Part shown: piece after piece, positions 17,597 through 26,453 of the stretch
Layout of the letters: each line of letters starts with the position of its first letter
Position numbering within the stretch: position 1 is the stretch's first letter
Assembly (NCBI GenBank): GCA_035515475.1
Contig: DATJBF010000068.1
Coordinates: 1-56,106, forward strand
Reading direction: 5' to 3'
Length of the DNA: 56,106 bases
Origin: DATJBF01 sp035515475
GTDB taxonomy: Bacteria; Verrucomicrobiota; Verrucomicrobiia; Palsa-1439
Position numbers and translations under genes: made by a program
Notes under the pieces: model-generated
Databases searched by the model: none
Seen by the model: the letters and a program-made list of their open reading frames with translations, nothing else
Told to the model about the DNA's origin: nothing

Positions 17597-18240
17597 TGGA
17601 AGACGCAGCCAGAATTCCTGTGAATATTCCGGTAGAAGCGGCGTCGAATTCTACGCATGAAGCCGCACGACACGAATTCGACGACCGTGAGTTGGTGGAG
17701 CGTTGCCAAGAGGGCGACCTCGATGCCTACGAGGTACTGGTGGGCCGCTACCGCAACAAGGTCTACGGCCTTGCCTTCAGCATGCTGCGCAACGAACAAG
17801 ATGCGACCGACCTGTGCCAAGAAGCGTTCGTCCGCGGGTGGCAGGGGATCTGCCGGTTCAGGAAGAACGCGTCGTTTTACACCTGGATTTACCGGATCAC
17901 GACCAACCTCGCGATCGATTTCGTCCGCCGCCGCGAGCGCCGGCCCCTCACTTCGTTTGCAGAGGGAACCGATCCCGACACGGAGGCGAGCGTTGCGGAG
18001 CCGCCCTCGGCGAATCCGTCGCCGGCGATTGAGGCCCAGCGCAAGGAACTGCGTGAACAGATTGACGCGGCGCTCCTGGAGCTTTCGCCTCAGCACCGGG
18101 CCGTCATTCAGCTTCGGGAGTTTGAGGGATTGGATTACGCGGCCATCGCGAAGGCCATCGGCTGCTCAATTGGCACGGTCATGTCGCGGTTGCATTACGC
18201 CAGGAAACATTTGCAGAAACTGCTGAGAGAAACCCTATGA
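17596..18240 (+). CDS. ECF-type RNA polymerase sigma factor
   Basis: 214 residues. Region 2 is clear at about 35-105 (DLDAYEVLVGRYRNKVYGLA, DATDLCQEAFVRGWQGI, FYTWIYRITTNLAIDFVRRR). Region 4 is at about 155-205 (LSPQHRAVIQLREFEGLDYA, IAKAIGCSIGTVMSRLHYAR). It is close to the RpoE-like group. Start and stop both overlap neighbours (TAATG with rtcB, ATGA with the anti-sigma gene), which points to translational coupling in one operon. Confidence 0.93.
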   Translation: MEDAARIPVNIPVEAASNSTHEAARHEFDDRELVERCQEGDLDAYEVLVGRYRNKVYGLAFSMLRNEQDATDLCQEAFVRGWQGICRFRKNASFYTWIYRITTNLAIDFVRRRERRPLTSFAEGTDPDTEASVAEPPSANPSPAIEAQRKELREQIDAALLELSPQHRAVIQLREFEGLDYAAIAKAIGCSIGTVMSRLHYARKHLQKLLRETL

Positions 18241-18806
18241 GCCGCCACCAGACAGAAGCCCTCAGCGGATTGCTCGATGGAGAATTGAGGGGGATTCGCC
18301 GTTGGCTGGTGGTGCGGCATGTGCGTGCCTGTCCGGTGTGCGCGAGCGAGTACCGACGTCAGCGGCACGTCCGGCGCATGTTGCAGGCCAACCCGCCCGC
18401 GGTGCAAATGAGCGATTCACCTGAATTCTTCTGGTCCAAGGTGAAGAGGGAAATCAAGCGCCGCGGGGAAGAGCCGGTCCATCTGCCCGTGCCCAAACTG
18501 GGGGTGCCCGATTGGCTGCTGCGGCATCAGTTCACGGTGGCGACCACAACTGTAGCGGTCATTGCCGCAGTCAGCGTCATCTGGCTGGTCCAGATGCCCG
18601 GGCGATCGCCTGTGCCCCACGGCGTTCCGGCCACGAGGCCGGCCCGTTTCGCGGAGGTTGAGAAGTTGAAGACGGCCATTCCCAACACGACCGCCACGGC
18701 GTTCGAATCGCAAGACGCACAGGTGACGGTGATCTGGGTGTCGGGTTTGCCGTGGACGCCCAACATGAACGCGATGAAGACGGAGTTCGCGAATCTCGAC
18801 AGCTAA
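18237..18806 (+). CDS. Anti-sigma factor with zinc-finger motif and one membrane helix
   Basis: 189 residues overlapping the sigma gene by ATGA. The N-terminus has a zf-HC2-like element (LSGLLDGELRG, then HVRACPVCASEY, a H-x3-C-x2-C motif near residues 23-30). This is the part that binds the sigma factor in ZAS proteins. One membrane helix lies at about 103-120 (TVAVIAAVSVIWLVQM), and a periplasmic tail follows. It should hold the adjacent sigma factor inactive until an envelope signal arrives; the signal is unknown. Confidence 0.85.
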   Translation: MSRHQTEALSGLLDGELRGIRRWLVVRHVRACPVCASEYRRQRHVRRMLQANPPAVQMSDSPEFFWSKVKREIKRRGEEPVHLPVPKLGVPDWLLRHQFTVATTTVAVIAAVSVIWLVQMPGRSPVPHGVPATRPARFAEVEKLKTAIPNTTATAFESQDAQVTVIWVSGLPWTPNMNAMKTEFANLDS

Positions 18807-18807
18807 C

Positions 18808-19230
18808 ATGCGTTCGCTCCTCGTCGCTCTACTGGCCTTGTTGGTGGCTGGCAGCACGCAGGCCGCGTCCATCGAGGCGCGGCTGATTCGTGCCTCCAAC
18901 GACAAAAAGGTTACCGACCCGAGTCTTAGAGATATTGAGCCCAGGCTGAAGAGGCGATTCGGGTACGAGTATTATCAACTCCTCGGCGTCCAACAGGAAG
19001 TCCTGCGGGAACACAAGACCTACCGCCTCAACCTCGGCGAAGGATTCGTCGTCTTCGTGACCCCCAAATCAACTTCCCAAAGAATGCACGAGATGGACCT
19101 GGAATGGACGTCGGGGAAGGCCTCGCTCGTGAAGACCACGGTCAAGATCGCCGAGGGCAACCACCTGTTCATCAAGGGACCCGGAGTCGGAGACGACTGG
19201 ATTGTTCTGGTCGTCACTCTCCGCGAGTGA
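18808..19230 (+). CDS. Small exported protein of unknown function
   Basis: 140 residues with a clean signal peptide (LLVALLALLVAGSTQAAS). I do not recognise the mature part, which is rich in beta-strand-forming residues (YRLNLGEGFVVFVTP, HLFIKGPGVGDDWIVLVVTL). It starts one base after the anti-sigma stop, so it belongs to the rtcB-sigma-anti-sigma unit and may be the envelope output or sensor of that system. That last point is inference. Confidence 0.75.
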   Translation: MRSLLVALLALLVAGSTQAASIEARLIRASNDKKVTDPSLRDIEPRLKRRFGYEYYQLLGVQQEVLREHKTYRLNLGEGFVVFVTPKSTSQRMHEMDLEWTSGKASLVKTTVKIAEGNHLFIKGPGVGDDWIVLVVTLRE

Positions 19231-19292
19231 CCGCGAGCCCACGCTGCGCGTGAGGTTGACAAGCAACGGCACCGCCGCCTACTCTAGCGCGC

Positions 19293-19736
19293 ATGTTGCT
19301 GGATAGAATCGCGGCGGACATGAAGGAGGCACTGCGCGCGAAGGACGCCGCCCGCCTGTCGACTCTCCGCCTGCTCAAATCGGCGGTCGAATACTACAAG
19401 ATCGAGAAGAAACAGGAGAAACTCACCGACGCTGACGTCGTCGTCGTGATCAAGAAACAGGTCAAACAGCGGCAGGATTCCATCGAAGGTTTTGAGAAGG
19501 GCGGTCGCCCGGATCTGGTCGAGAAAGAAAGAGCGGAGTTGGCTGTCCTGAAGTCCTACCTGCCGGAGGAAATCCCTCAGGCGCAACTCGAAGAGATCGT
19601 GAAGGCCGCCATCGCCGAAGTCGGTGCCACGACGAAAGCCGACATGGGCAAGGTCATGAAAGCCGTCCAGGCCAAGGTTGCCGGCCGCGCCGACAATCGG
19701 CTCGTCAGCCAGATCGTGTCGACTCATCTGACGTAG
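19293..19736 (+). CDS. YqeY/GatB-like domain protein
   Basis: 147 residues matching the YqeY family: DMKEALRAKDAARLSTLRLL near the start, LKSYLPEEIPQAQLEEIVKA in the middle and DMGKVMKAVQAKVAGRADNR near the end. The fold resembles the tRNA-binding tail of GatB amidotransferase, but free-standing YqeY proteins have no proven reaction. There is no clear ribosome site, and the neighbours give no functional hint. Confidence 0.9.
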   Translation: MLLDRIAADMKEALRAKDAARLSTLRLLKSAVEYYKIEKKQEKLTDADVVVVIKKQVKQRQDSIEGFEKGGRPDLVEKERAELAVLKSYLPEEIPQAQLEEIVKAAIAEVGATTKADMGKVMKAVQAKVAGRADNRLVSQIVSTHLT

Positions 19737-19759
19737 TTTGTGAACCGTTTGCGCGCGCC

Positions 19760-21439
19760 ATGAACGCGACGTTATCGACCACTCGCGGCCGCTATCTTGG
19801 TGCACTTCTGATTGCCTTGCTCGCCGTGGCCGCCCATCTTCCCGGCCTCCAGGGCGACTTCGTTCGCTGGGACGACGATACCCATGTCACTCAGAACGTG
19901 GTGATCCGGGCCATCAACCCGCACAACCTGCTGGTGATGTTCACCCAGCCGATTGCGAAGTTGTATTGCCCGATCACCTGGCTGTCGTATGCCGTGGACT
20001 ACCAAATCTGGGGCCGCAACCCGCTCGGCTATCATCTGACCAATCTCCTGTTGCACGTGGCCAACACGTTGCTCGTGTTGGCGATCGTGTATCGTCTTTT
20101 CGCCAGCGCTCCTTCCCCTCAATCATCGGGCACCAGCCCCGAGCAACAGAAAGTCAGAGTTTCGGCGTGGGCGGCAGGCCTCCTGGCTGCCGCGGTTTTT
20201 GGCGTGCATCCGCTGCGCGTGGAATCGGTTGCCTGGATCACCGAACGCAAGGATGTACTCTTCGCCTTTTTCTTTCTGCTCGCGACGGAGACGTATCGGC
20301 GATGGGTGAAGGGAGGTCGTCGATCCGCGTACTGGGCGTGTTTGATCCTGTTCATTCTGTCCGGTTTATCGAAGTCCGCGGCCGTGACGTTTCCGTTGGT
20401 CGCATTGCTGCTCGACCGGTACTGGGCCAAACGCATTGTGTGGCGTGACAAGATCCCGTTTTTCATGGTCAGTTTCATCGTGGGCGCGACAACGGTCATG
20501 GCACAAGTCAGCGGCCCGAGAGACGCGGTCGCCGGGACGGATCTCGTGCCGGTCTGGGTGCGGCTGGGTTTGGTGGGCTATTGCGCGCTGTTTTACGTCC
20601 GAAAGTTTCTCTGGCCGTTCCATCTCTGTGCTGTTTACCCGGCCTGGCACGAGATGAACTGGACCCCGCTCAGGAGCATGGGGTTTCTGATCGCTTTCGG
20701 TGTGGTCACGTTGACCATCTGGGCTGTCCGGCGACGGATTCCCATTTTGTGGCCGTGCTGGCTGTTCTACCTCTGCACCCTTTCCCCGACGATCGGTCTC
20801 CTGCCGGTCGGAATGCAAGTGGTCGCCGACCGGTTCAGCTATCTTCCGCTGATCGGCCTGGCCATTCCGACCGCGTGCGGAATGACAAGTCTTCTGTCGG
20901 CCGCCCAGTCGAAACCACGCATCATCTCATCCTGTTTGAGCGTCGGGATCGCGTTGCTCCTGTCGTTTCTCACACTCCTGAGCGTTCACCGAACGTTGAT
21001 CTGGGCGAACACGGAGACACTGTTTCAAAGCGTCTTGCAAGAGCATCCGCGGTGCTGGATCGCGTACGTGAAGCTCGGCTCGTGGTATCGGCGGACCCAG
21101 CACTACGACAAAGCCGTCGCCTATGGCCGGCGCGCGATTGAAATCTGGCCAGCGGGCCTCTTGGGCATCAAGAACCTCGCCTGGTCGCTCCAACAGGCTG
21201 GTCAACCGCACGAGGCCATCAGGGTGCTGCGCCCGGCGGTCGAACGCGGCGAGGACGATTCCGAGGTCTGGCTGACTCTGTCGGAGTGTTTCGTGGCCGA
21301 GGGACAATGGCAGAACGCGTCGGCTGCCTTGCGCGAAGCAGCCCGGCACCCTGAAATCAGCCGGTCGCGGATCGCGTCACTGCGGGCTGCCGTGGAAAAA
21401 CACGAACGCACGGTGCCTCAAGGGGCTGAGCCACAATGA
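19760..21439 (+). CDS. TMTC-like membrane glycosyltransferase, short TPR tail
   Basis: 559 residues of a second subgroup of the local family. The acidic motif after the first helix is FVRWDDDTHVTQN. Further shared motifs are MFTQPIAKLYCPITWLSYAV, GVHPLRVESVAWITERKD and VADRFSYLPLIGLAIP. About ten membrane segments are followed by two to three degenerate TPR units from about residue 430. The family is GT-C-like and the substrates are unknown. Its last four bases overlap the start of the next gene, so the pair is translated together. Confidence 0.85.
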   Translation: MNATLSTTRGRYLGALLIALLAVAAHLPGLQGDFVRWDDDTHVTQNVVIRAINPHNLLVMFTQPIAKLYCPITWLSYAVDYQIWGRNPLGYHLTNLLLHVANTLLVLAIVYRLFASAPSPQSSGTSPEQQKVRVSAWAAGLLAAAVFGVHPLRVESVAWITERKDVLFAFFFLLATETYRRWVKGGRRSAYWACLILFILSGLSKSAAVTFPLVALLLDRYWAKRIVWRDKIPFFMVSFIVGATTVMAQVSGPRDAVAGTDLVPVWVRLGLVGYCALFYVRKFLWPFHLCAVYPAWHEMNWTPLRSMGFLIAFGVVTLTIWAVRRRIPILWPCWLFYLCTLSPTIGLLPVGMQVVADRFSYLPLIGLAIPTACGMTSLLSAAQSKPRIISSCLSVGIALLLSFLTLLSVHRTLIWANTETLFQSVLQEHPRCWIAYVKLGSWYRRTQHYDKAVAYGRRAIEIWPAGLLGIKNLAWSLQQAGQPHEAIRVLRPAVERGEDDSEVWLTLSECFVAEGQWQNASAALREAARHPEISRSRIASLRAAVEKHERTVPQGAEPQ

Positions 21440-22977
21440 AGTCTGGCCGCGCACAGTTGTGGCTGGGCGGTGCGATCGTGGCAGTGCTGACGCTGGCCGC
21501 CCACGTGCGCGGGCTACAAGGTCAGTTCCTCGAGTGGGACGATTACACGCACATCACCCAAAACCCGGCGATCCGTTCGCTGGCGCCGGCGAATCTGTGG
21601 GCGATGTTCACCCAGCCGGCCGCCAAGTTGTACTGCCCGCTCACGTGGCTGTCGTTTGCAGTCGACTACCAGATCTGGGGACGCAACCCCTTCGGCTATC
21701 ACCTGACGAACCTCGTGCTTCACGTGGCGGACACTGTGCTGGTAATCGTGCTGGTGCTCCAGCTTCTCCGCGACCGCTCGACGCTCGCACAGCCCGTGGC
21801 CATGCTGACGGCCGCGATTTTCGGCGTCCACCCGCTGCGCGTCGAATCGGTGGCGTGGGCCACGGAGCGGAAGGACGTGTTGTTTGCATTCTTCTATTTG
21901 CTGGCGCTTCTGGCTTACTTGCGCTGGGGCGTTGGCGGTCAACGTGCGGCCTACTGGGCGTGCCTGCTGTTGTTCATCGCCTCCGCCTTGTCGAAATCGG
22001 CGGCCGTCACATTCCCGTTGGTGCTGGTGCTGCTGGACGTATTCTGGAAACGCCGCGTGGCCGTGGGGGAAAAGATCCCGTTTGTGGCCGTGTGTCTCGT
22101 CATCGGCGCAGCCACGTTTGTGGCGCAAGCCAGTGGCCCGGGTGAAACCGTGTTGGGCACGGGAGCAATCCCGTTGTGGGCGCGAGCCGGCCTGGTCGGC
22201 TATTGTACGTTTTTCTACGTGGGGAAGTTCTTTTGGCCGCTGCATCTGTCCGCCGTATATCCGTCGTTCGAAGATTTCGGTTGGACATCGGGCACTGCTG
22301 TCGGCTGGGGAGTGGCGTTCTGCGGCGTTCTCGGCGTAGCCTTCGCTCTCCGGAAACGAGTGCCGATTATCTGGCCGTCGTGGTTGTTTTACCTGGTGAC
22401 GTTGTCGCCGACGATCGGATTGATTCCCGTCGGCGCGCACGTCGTGGCCGACCGGTACGCGTACATCGCGGTGCTGGGATTGGCGTTGCCGACCAGCATG
22501 GGACTGGTCGTTTTGGCAGATCAATGGCGCGGCCTGCGACCCGTCGTCGTGGGGCTCATGGCGGCGCTGCTGACCGCGCTTACGGCCCTGAGTGCGACGC
22601 GTTGCGCCGTGTGGACAAACACGGAAACGCTTTTTCAGAACGCGCTGGCGGAAGACCCGCACTGTTACACGGCGCTGGTCAATCTCACGACCTACTATAC
22701 GAGCGCCAATCGTCTGGACGAAGCCATCGCCACCGGAAATCGCGCCGTCGAGATCGCGCCGAACGGGCTCATCGGCCGCAAGAACCTCGCGGTTGCGTTC
22801 ATCCATGCCAAACGCTATCGCGAGGCGGTTCGGACGCTGCGGCCGGCGGTCGAACACGGAATTGACGATCCGGACGTCTGGCGGGCGTTGGACGAGTGTT
22901 TCACTGCGCTCGGCGACGTGAAAAATGCGAAAGTGGTCGAGGAGCGTTTGTCGCGCAGCGCGCACACCAAACCGTAG
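21436..22977 (+). CDS. TMTC-like membrane glycosyltransferase, short TPR tail
   Basis: 513 residues, a tandem duplicate of the preceding gene (MFTQPAAKLYCPLTWLSFAV, GVHPLRVESVAWATERKD, VADRYAYIAVLGLALP). The acidic motif reads FLEWDDYTHITQN. The C-terminal TPR-like region is short (about 110 residues). It overlaps its neighbour by ATGA. It converges on the minus-strand respiratory cluster with only nine bases between stops. Confidence 0.85.
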   Translation: MKSGRAQLWLGGAIVAVLTLAAHVRGLQGQFLEWDDYTHITQNPAIRSLAPANLWAMFTQPAAKLYCPLTWLSFAVDYQIWGRNPFGYHLTNLVLHVADTVLVIVLVLQLLRDRSTLAQPVAMLTAAIFGVHPLRVESVAWATERKDVLFAFFYLLALLAYLRWGVGGQRAAYWACLLLFIASALSKSAAVTFPLVLVLLDVFWKRRVAVGEKIPFVAVCLVIGAATFVAQASGPGETVLGTGAIPLWARAGLVGYCTFFYVGKFFWPLHLSAVYPSFEDFGWTSGTAVGWGVAFCGVLGVAFALRKRVPIIWPSWLFYLVTLSPTIGLIPVGAHVVADRYAYIAVLGLALPTSMGLVVLADQWRGLRPVVVGLMAALLTALTALSATRCAVWTNTETLFQNALAEDPHCYTALVNLTTYYTSANRLDEAIATGNRAVEIAPNGLIGRKNLAVAFIHAKRYREAVRTLRPAVEHGIDDPDVWRALDECFTALGDVKNAKVVEERLSRSAHTKP

Positions 22978-22986
22978 ACTGTCTTG

Positions 22987-23715
22987 TCAGGGCCTTCCGG
23001 CAAACCCGAAGTCCACTGCCGCATTCCGTCCGCGGCTGACGCGCACCTCGCGGGTCAAGGTGCCGAGCACTTCGTGCCAGGCGTAAATCTTGTGGCGCCC
23101 GGCAGGCACGTTGCGCAACGTGAATCGCCCGTTCTCATCCGTCAGGGCGGACCAGGGATGCGGCATCACGCCGATGTACGCCACCATCCACTCGTAACCG
23201 TTGACGGACCTGACCTGCAGCAGCGTCGGCTCGCAGAAGTTGGCGAGCCGGTAAGTTTTCTGATACCCGGCGTAGGGCGTCGCAACCTGCAGCAGTGTCT
23301 GGGCTGCGTTGGTCCCGCTCATCGAATCAATCCGCACCACGTGCAGGACAGGATCGCTGTTCTTGATCAGCAGCGGCGCGCCGCCGGGCGCGATCTGGAT
23401 CCGCGGGACAAATTCGCAGGCGCGCTGATCGAGCGTGACTCCGGCGTTGGTGGCATTGGGATCCCTGGTTTGTGGCGGTCCATCAAGATAGACAATCGCA
23501 TTTCGCACCACCTGGTTCGAGCCGAGCAACAATTCGCGGGCCGCCCGCAGCCCGGTTCCGCACACGTCGGCGTCAGACGCGGCATCGATTTTTGGAATGG
23601 AGGGCGGGTTGCCTTCCAAGCGAACCGTGCCGGTGATTGTACTACCGGTGTCGGCAGCCTGAAGCGAAAACGCTGAGACGAACACCAGTGTGAGAGCAAG
23701 CTTAAGCGTGCGCAT
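22987..23715 (-). CDS. Exported cupredoxin-like/carboxypeptidase-regulatory-like protein, copper ligands lost
   Basis: 242 residues with a signal peptide (LALTLVFVSAFSLQAAD). It is a paralogue of the protein at 32539-33258: it shares the N-terminal TGTVRLEG strand, the central cupredoxin-like region, AYIGVMPHPWSALTDENG, and a C-terminal carboxypeptidase-regulatory-like domain (FTLRNVPAGRHKIYAWHEV). Where the paralogue has the Cys-x2-His-x2-Met copper motif (CDVHPWM), this one reads SVNGYEWM, so type 1 copper binding is not expected. It is the last gene of the respiratory cluster and overlaps the preceding stop by 14 bases. The role is unknown. Confidence 0.75.
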   Translation of the reverse strand: MRTLKLALTLVFVSAFSLQAADTGSTITGTVRLEGNPPSIPKIDAASDADVCGTGLRAARELLLGSNQVVRNAIVYLDGPPQTRDPNATNAGVTLDQRACEFVPRIQIAPGGAPLLIKNSDPVLHVVRIDSMSGTNAAQTLLQVATPYAGYQKTYRLANFCEPTLLQVRSVNGYEWMVAYIGVMPHPWSALTDENGRFTLRNVPAGRHKIYAWHEVLGTLTREVRVSRGRNAAVDFGFAGRP

Positions 23716-24133
23716 ACCAATGGTAGAGCATGAAGTAGATGACCACGCCCGTCACGGAGACGTAGAACCAAATGGGCAGCGTCCAGCGGGCAATGACTTT
23801 GTGCCGGTCGAATCGCTGGCGCAACGCGCGATAGAGCGTCACCGGCGCCAGATAAAGGGCCACGACCACCGCCAACACCGTGTGCGTCAGCAAAATGCTG
23901 AAGTAAACAGGTCGCGCCCATCCCTGGCCCTCAAAATGTTTGCTGCCGACCTGCGCGTGATAGGTGACATACGAGACCAGGAACAGGACCGATACCGCGA
24001 CGGCGACCAGCATGCACGCCCGATGGGCCGCCACGCGTTTCTGGCGGATGAACCGGTAACCCAGGCCCAGAAACACGGCGCTGGTCGCATTCAGCGTGGC
24101 GTTCACCGCCGGCAGTTCTGACGTGCCGATCAC
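23702..24133 (-). CDS. DUF420 membrane protein
   Basis: 143 residues from a GTG start that overlaps the SCO1 stop. Four membrane helices and several conserved His residues (RVAAHRACML, SYVTYHAQVG, YFSILLTHTVLA) fit the DUF420 family. Its members are regularly encoded beside cytochrome oxidase and SCO genes. A role in oxidase assembly or heme handling is assumed from that context, not shown. Confidence 0.85.
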   Translation of the reverse strand: MIGTSELPAVNATLNATSAVFLGLGYRFIRQKRVAAHRACMLVAVAVSVLFLVSYVTYHAQVGSKHFEGQGWARPVYFSILLTHTVLAVVVALYLAPVTLYRALRQRFDRHKVIARWTLPIWFYVSVTGVVIYFMLYHWYAHA

Positions 24134-24753
24134 GACCGCTCCGCCAGCACTTCCCGTACGTCGCGAATGAGCTTGTGCAACTCGGTTTCATCCGTGCTGT
24201 CGTAATAGCCACGGATGGCGCCCCGTCGATCCACCAATACCAGCTTCGTACTATGCAGAATGGGCATCTCTTTGGCGGGATCGGCCTCCTGCGCGGCGAG
24301 CCGAAATCCTTCGATGGACAAATGATAGATCTGCCTTTTGTCGCCCGTGAGGAACAGCCAGCGGCTCCGGTCGGCGCCAAACATACGGGCGTACTCGGTC
24401 AACACTTTCGGCGTGTCCCAATCCGGATCGACCGAGAAACTCACCAACCGCAAATCGTCGCGCCGCGGCAACTCGGCCTGCAGCTGCACCTCGTGCCGCA
24501 TGGTCATCGGGCACACCGAGGCACACCGGGTGAAAATGAAACTGGCGATCCAAACTTTCCCCAGCAAATCCGCCCGACGCAACGTCGTGCCGGCCGCCTC
24601 CGTGAGCGCAAACTCGGGCACCGACCCCAGCACAGGCGCTTCCATTGCCGACGCCCGGGTTGACACCCCGCGGACCACGATCATCAGGATCGAGCCGACG
24701 ATGATGGCAAAAATGCTTGTCACCCCGACATTCAGAATCGTTCTTACTTTCAC
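24130..24753 (-). CDS. SCO1/SenC copper chaperone for cytochrome oxidase
   Basis: 207 residues starting at a GTG at 24753, fixed by GAGGAG seven bases ahead and by the membrane anchor that follows (ILNVGVTSIFAIIVGSILMI). The frame is open far upstream, but that part only shadows the ABC transporter genes. The thioredoxin-like domain has the copper motif CASVCPM (C-x3-C), SVDPDWDTP and the distal His in ILHSTKLVLVD. SCO proteins load copper into the CuA centre of subunit II. It overlaps both neighbours by four bases. Confidence 0.92.
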   Translation of the reverse strand: MKVRTILNVGVTSIFAIIVGSILMIVVRGVSTRASAMEAPVLGSVPEFALTEAAGTTLRRADLLGKVWIASFIFTRCASVCPMTMRHEVQLQAELPRRDDLRLVSFSVDPDWDTPKVLTEYARMFGADRSRWLFLTGDKRQIYHLSIEGFRLAAQEADPAKEMPILHSTKLVLVDRRGAIRGYYDSTDETELHKLIRDVREVLAERS

Positions 24754-25529
24754 TGCAAGTCTCCTCGCGTTGTGCGCTGCGCCGCGGCGAGCGACAAGGC
24801 GAACATCACAATCGCAAACAGTGTCGTCACCACCAGCGCCAAGCTCGCATCCGGATGCGGCAATTCCCAGTACAACCCCTCTCGTAATGCGGTCACTCCA
24901 TACGTGAGCGGGTTGATCCTCATCACCCAACCCAGCCAGGCCGGCGCGCCGGTGGACGGGAACACGGCGCCGGACAACAGCCACAACGGGATCAAAAACA
25001 GGTTCATAATTGCATGAAAGCCCTGCGTCGATTCCATCCGCCAGGCGATCACAAACCCAAGGCCCGTCAGCGCAAACGATACGAGGAACATGACGGCCAC
25101 CAACCAGGCGAGCGACACGACGGTCAGGTGCAACCCAAGCAGCGGCGCCAGCGCCAGGAATACCAATCCCTGCACGAACGCGAGCACTGTGCCCCCGAGG
25201 ATCTTCCCGAGCACGATGGCCAGGCGCCCCACGGGGGCCACCAGCACGGCCTGTAAGAAACCCTCGCGTCGATCTTCGATGACCGAGATGGTTGAGAAAA
25301 TCGCCGTGAACAACAAAATCATCACCAGCGTGCCGGCGTAGAAGTATTCGAGATAGCCATGCCCCTCGGGGGCGTTCAGCGCCTTGAACGATTTCCCCAA
25401 GCCCAGTCCCAGCAGCAACCAGAAGACAATCGGCGTCGCCAACGCTCCGACCACCCGGTCGCGCTGTCGGAAAAACCGCACCATCTCCCGCTGCCACAAG
25501 GTCAATGTCGGGAGTGCCAAGGCGTTCAT
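24750..25529 (-). CDS. ABC-2 type transporter permease
   Basis: 259 residues with six membrane helices in the ABC-2 pattern (VVGALATPIVFWLLLGLGLG, VIEDRREGFLQAVLVAPVGR, LNPLTYG-like INPLTYGVTALREGLYWE). It overlaps the ATPase gene upstream and SCO1 downstream by four bases each. Such pairs next to oxidase genes are common in Verrucomicrobia and Planctomycetes. The substrate is not known; a part in oxidase or copper-site assembly, as for NosFY, is plausible. Confidence 0.88.
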   Translation of the reverse strand: MNALALPTLTLWQREMVRFFRQRDRVVGALATPIVFWLLLGLGLGKSFKALNAPEGHGYLEYFYAGTLVMILLFTAIFSTISVIEDRREGFLQAVLVAPVGRLAIVLGKILGGTVLAFVQGLVFLALAPLLGLHLTVVSLAWLVAVMFLVSFALTGLGFVIAWRMESTQGFHAIMNLFLIPLWLLSGAVFPSTGAPAWLGWVMRINPLTYGVTALREGLYWELPHPDASLALVVTTLFAIVMFALSLAAAQRTTRGDLQ

Positions 25530-26440
25530 GGCTCGTCGACTCCGAGTCGATGCCCCGTGAGATGAATGAACACGTCTTCGAGCGTCGGTTTGCCCACGCT
25601 GACGGAGTCAATCGCGCCGGGAAACGCTTCCACGAGATCGGGAATGAATTCGTGGGCGCGGGGCCGTTCGATGCGCAGCGTGTGATCGACCACCGTCGGT
25701 TGCACGCCGAATCGTTTCTGGATCTTCTCGCGGAGTTGTTCGGGTTCTCCCGCGCTGATGGAGATGACGTCACCCCCCACCTGTTCCTTGAGCGCCCCCG
25801 GTCGATCCAGTGCCACCAACCGACCGCGGTCGAGCAACGCCAGCCGGTCGCAGCGGTCCGCCTCTTCCATCAGGTGCGTCGTCAGCACCACCGTCACGCC
25901 ATCATTCTTGCGCAACGTCTCGAGGTAGTCGCTCAACTCGCGGCGCGCCAGCGGGTCAAGTCCCGTACTCGGTTCGTCGAGCAACAACAGTTCGGGCCGG
26001 TGCAGCAACCCTTTGGCAAGCTCCACGCGCCGCCGCAATCCCCCGGAGAGTTTTTCCACCAACTCGTTCGCGCGATCGCTCACGCCAAAACGTCGCAGCA
26101 ATTCCATCATGCGCGCCGCCAGCGACGAACCCGACAAGCCGTACAGGTGTCCCTGGTGCCGCAGGTTTTCGAGGACCGTGAGTTTTTTGTCGAGGCCCGG
26201 TGACTGGAAGACCACGCCGATGCGATGGCGATCGATCGGGCCGCCATCCATGAGGGCCCGCCCCCCGGTCGGCTGCATCAGCGTACAGAGAATCCGAAAC
26301 AACGTGGTCTTGCCGCCGCCGTTCGGGCCGAGCAGACCGAAGATTTCACCCTTGCCAACCTGAAAGCTGACGTTGTCCAACGCCGTGCGCTCGCCGTAGC
26401 GGTGGGTCAGTGCTTCGACCACGAGGAGGGATCCGCTCAT
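25526..26440 (-). CDS. ABC transporter ATP-binding protein
   Basis: 304 residues. Walker A is GPNGGGKTT (about 38-46), with signature LSGGLRRRVELAKGLL, Walker B LLLLDEPSTGLD and the H-loop TTHLMEEAD. A C-terminal extension of about 80 residues resembles the DrrA/NodI group, which exports through ABC-2 permeases. The next gene is exactly such a permease, overlapping by ATGA. Confidence 0.92.
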   Translation of the reverse strand: MSGSLLVVEALTHRYGERTALDNVSFQVGKGEIFGLLGPNGGGKTTLFRILCTLMQPTGGRALMDGGPIDRHRIGVVFQSPGLDKKLTVLENLRHQGHLYGLSGSSLAARMMELLRRFGVSDRANELVEKLSGGLRRRVELAKGLLHRPELLLLDEPSTGLDPLARRELSDYLETLRKNDGVTVVLTTHLMEEADRCDRLALLDRGRLVALDRPGALKEQVGGDVISISAGEPEQLREKIQKRFGVQPTVVDHTLRIERPRAHEFIPDLVEAFPGAIDSVSVGKPTLEDVFIHLTGHRLGVDEP

Positions 26441-26453
26441 GCCAAATCATCCC

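Noticed and set aside
21514..22965. 483-codon minus-strand frame opposite a TMTC-like gene
   Set aside because: Shadow of codon bias on the real plus-strand gene; no domain or ribosome site.
22978..22986. Bidirectional terminator between converging genes
   Set aside because: Only nine bases separate the stops and no hairpin with T-run is visible.
24754..25773. Long upstream extension of the SCO1 frame giving a 547-residue protein
   Set aside because: The extension runs through the ABC permease and ATPase genes in another frame; the GTG at 24753 with GAGGAG explains the start.
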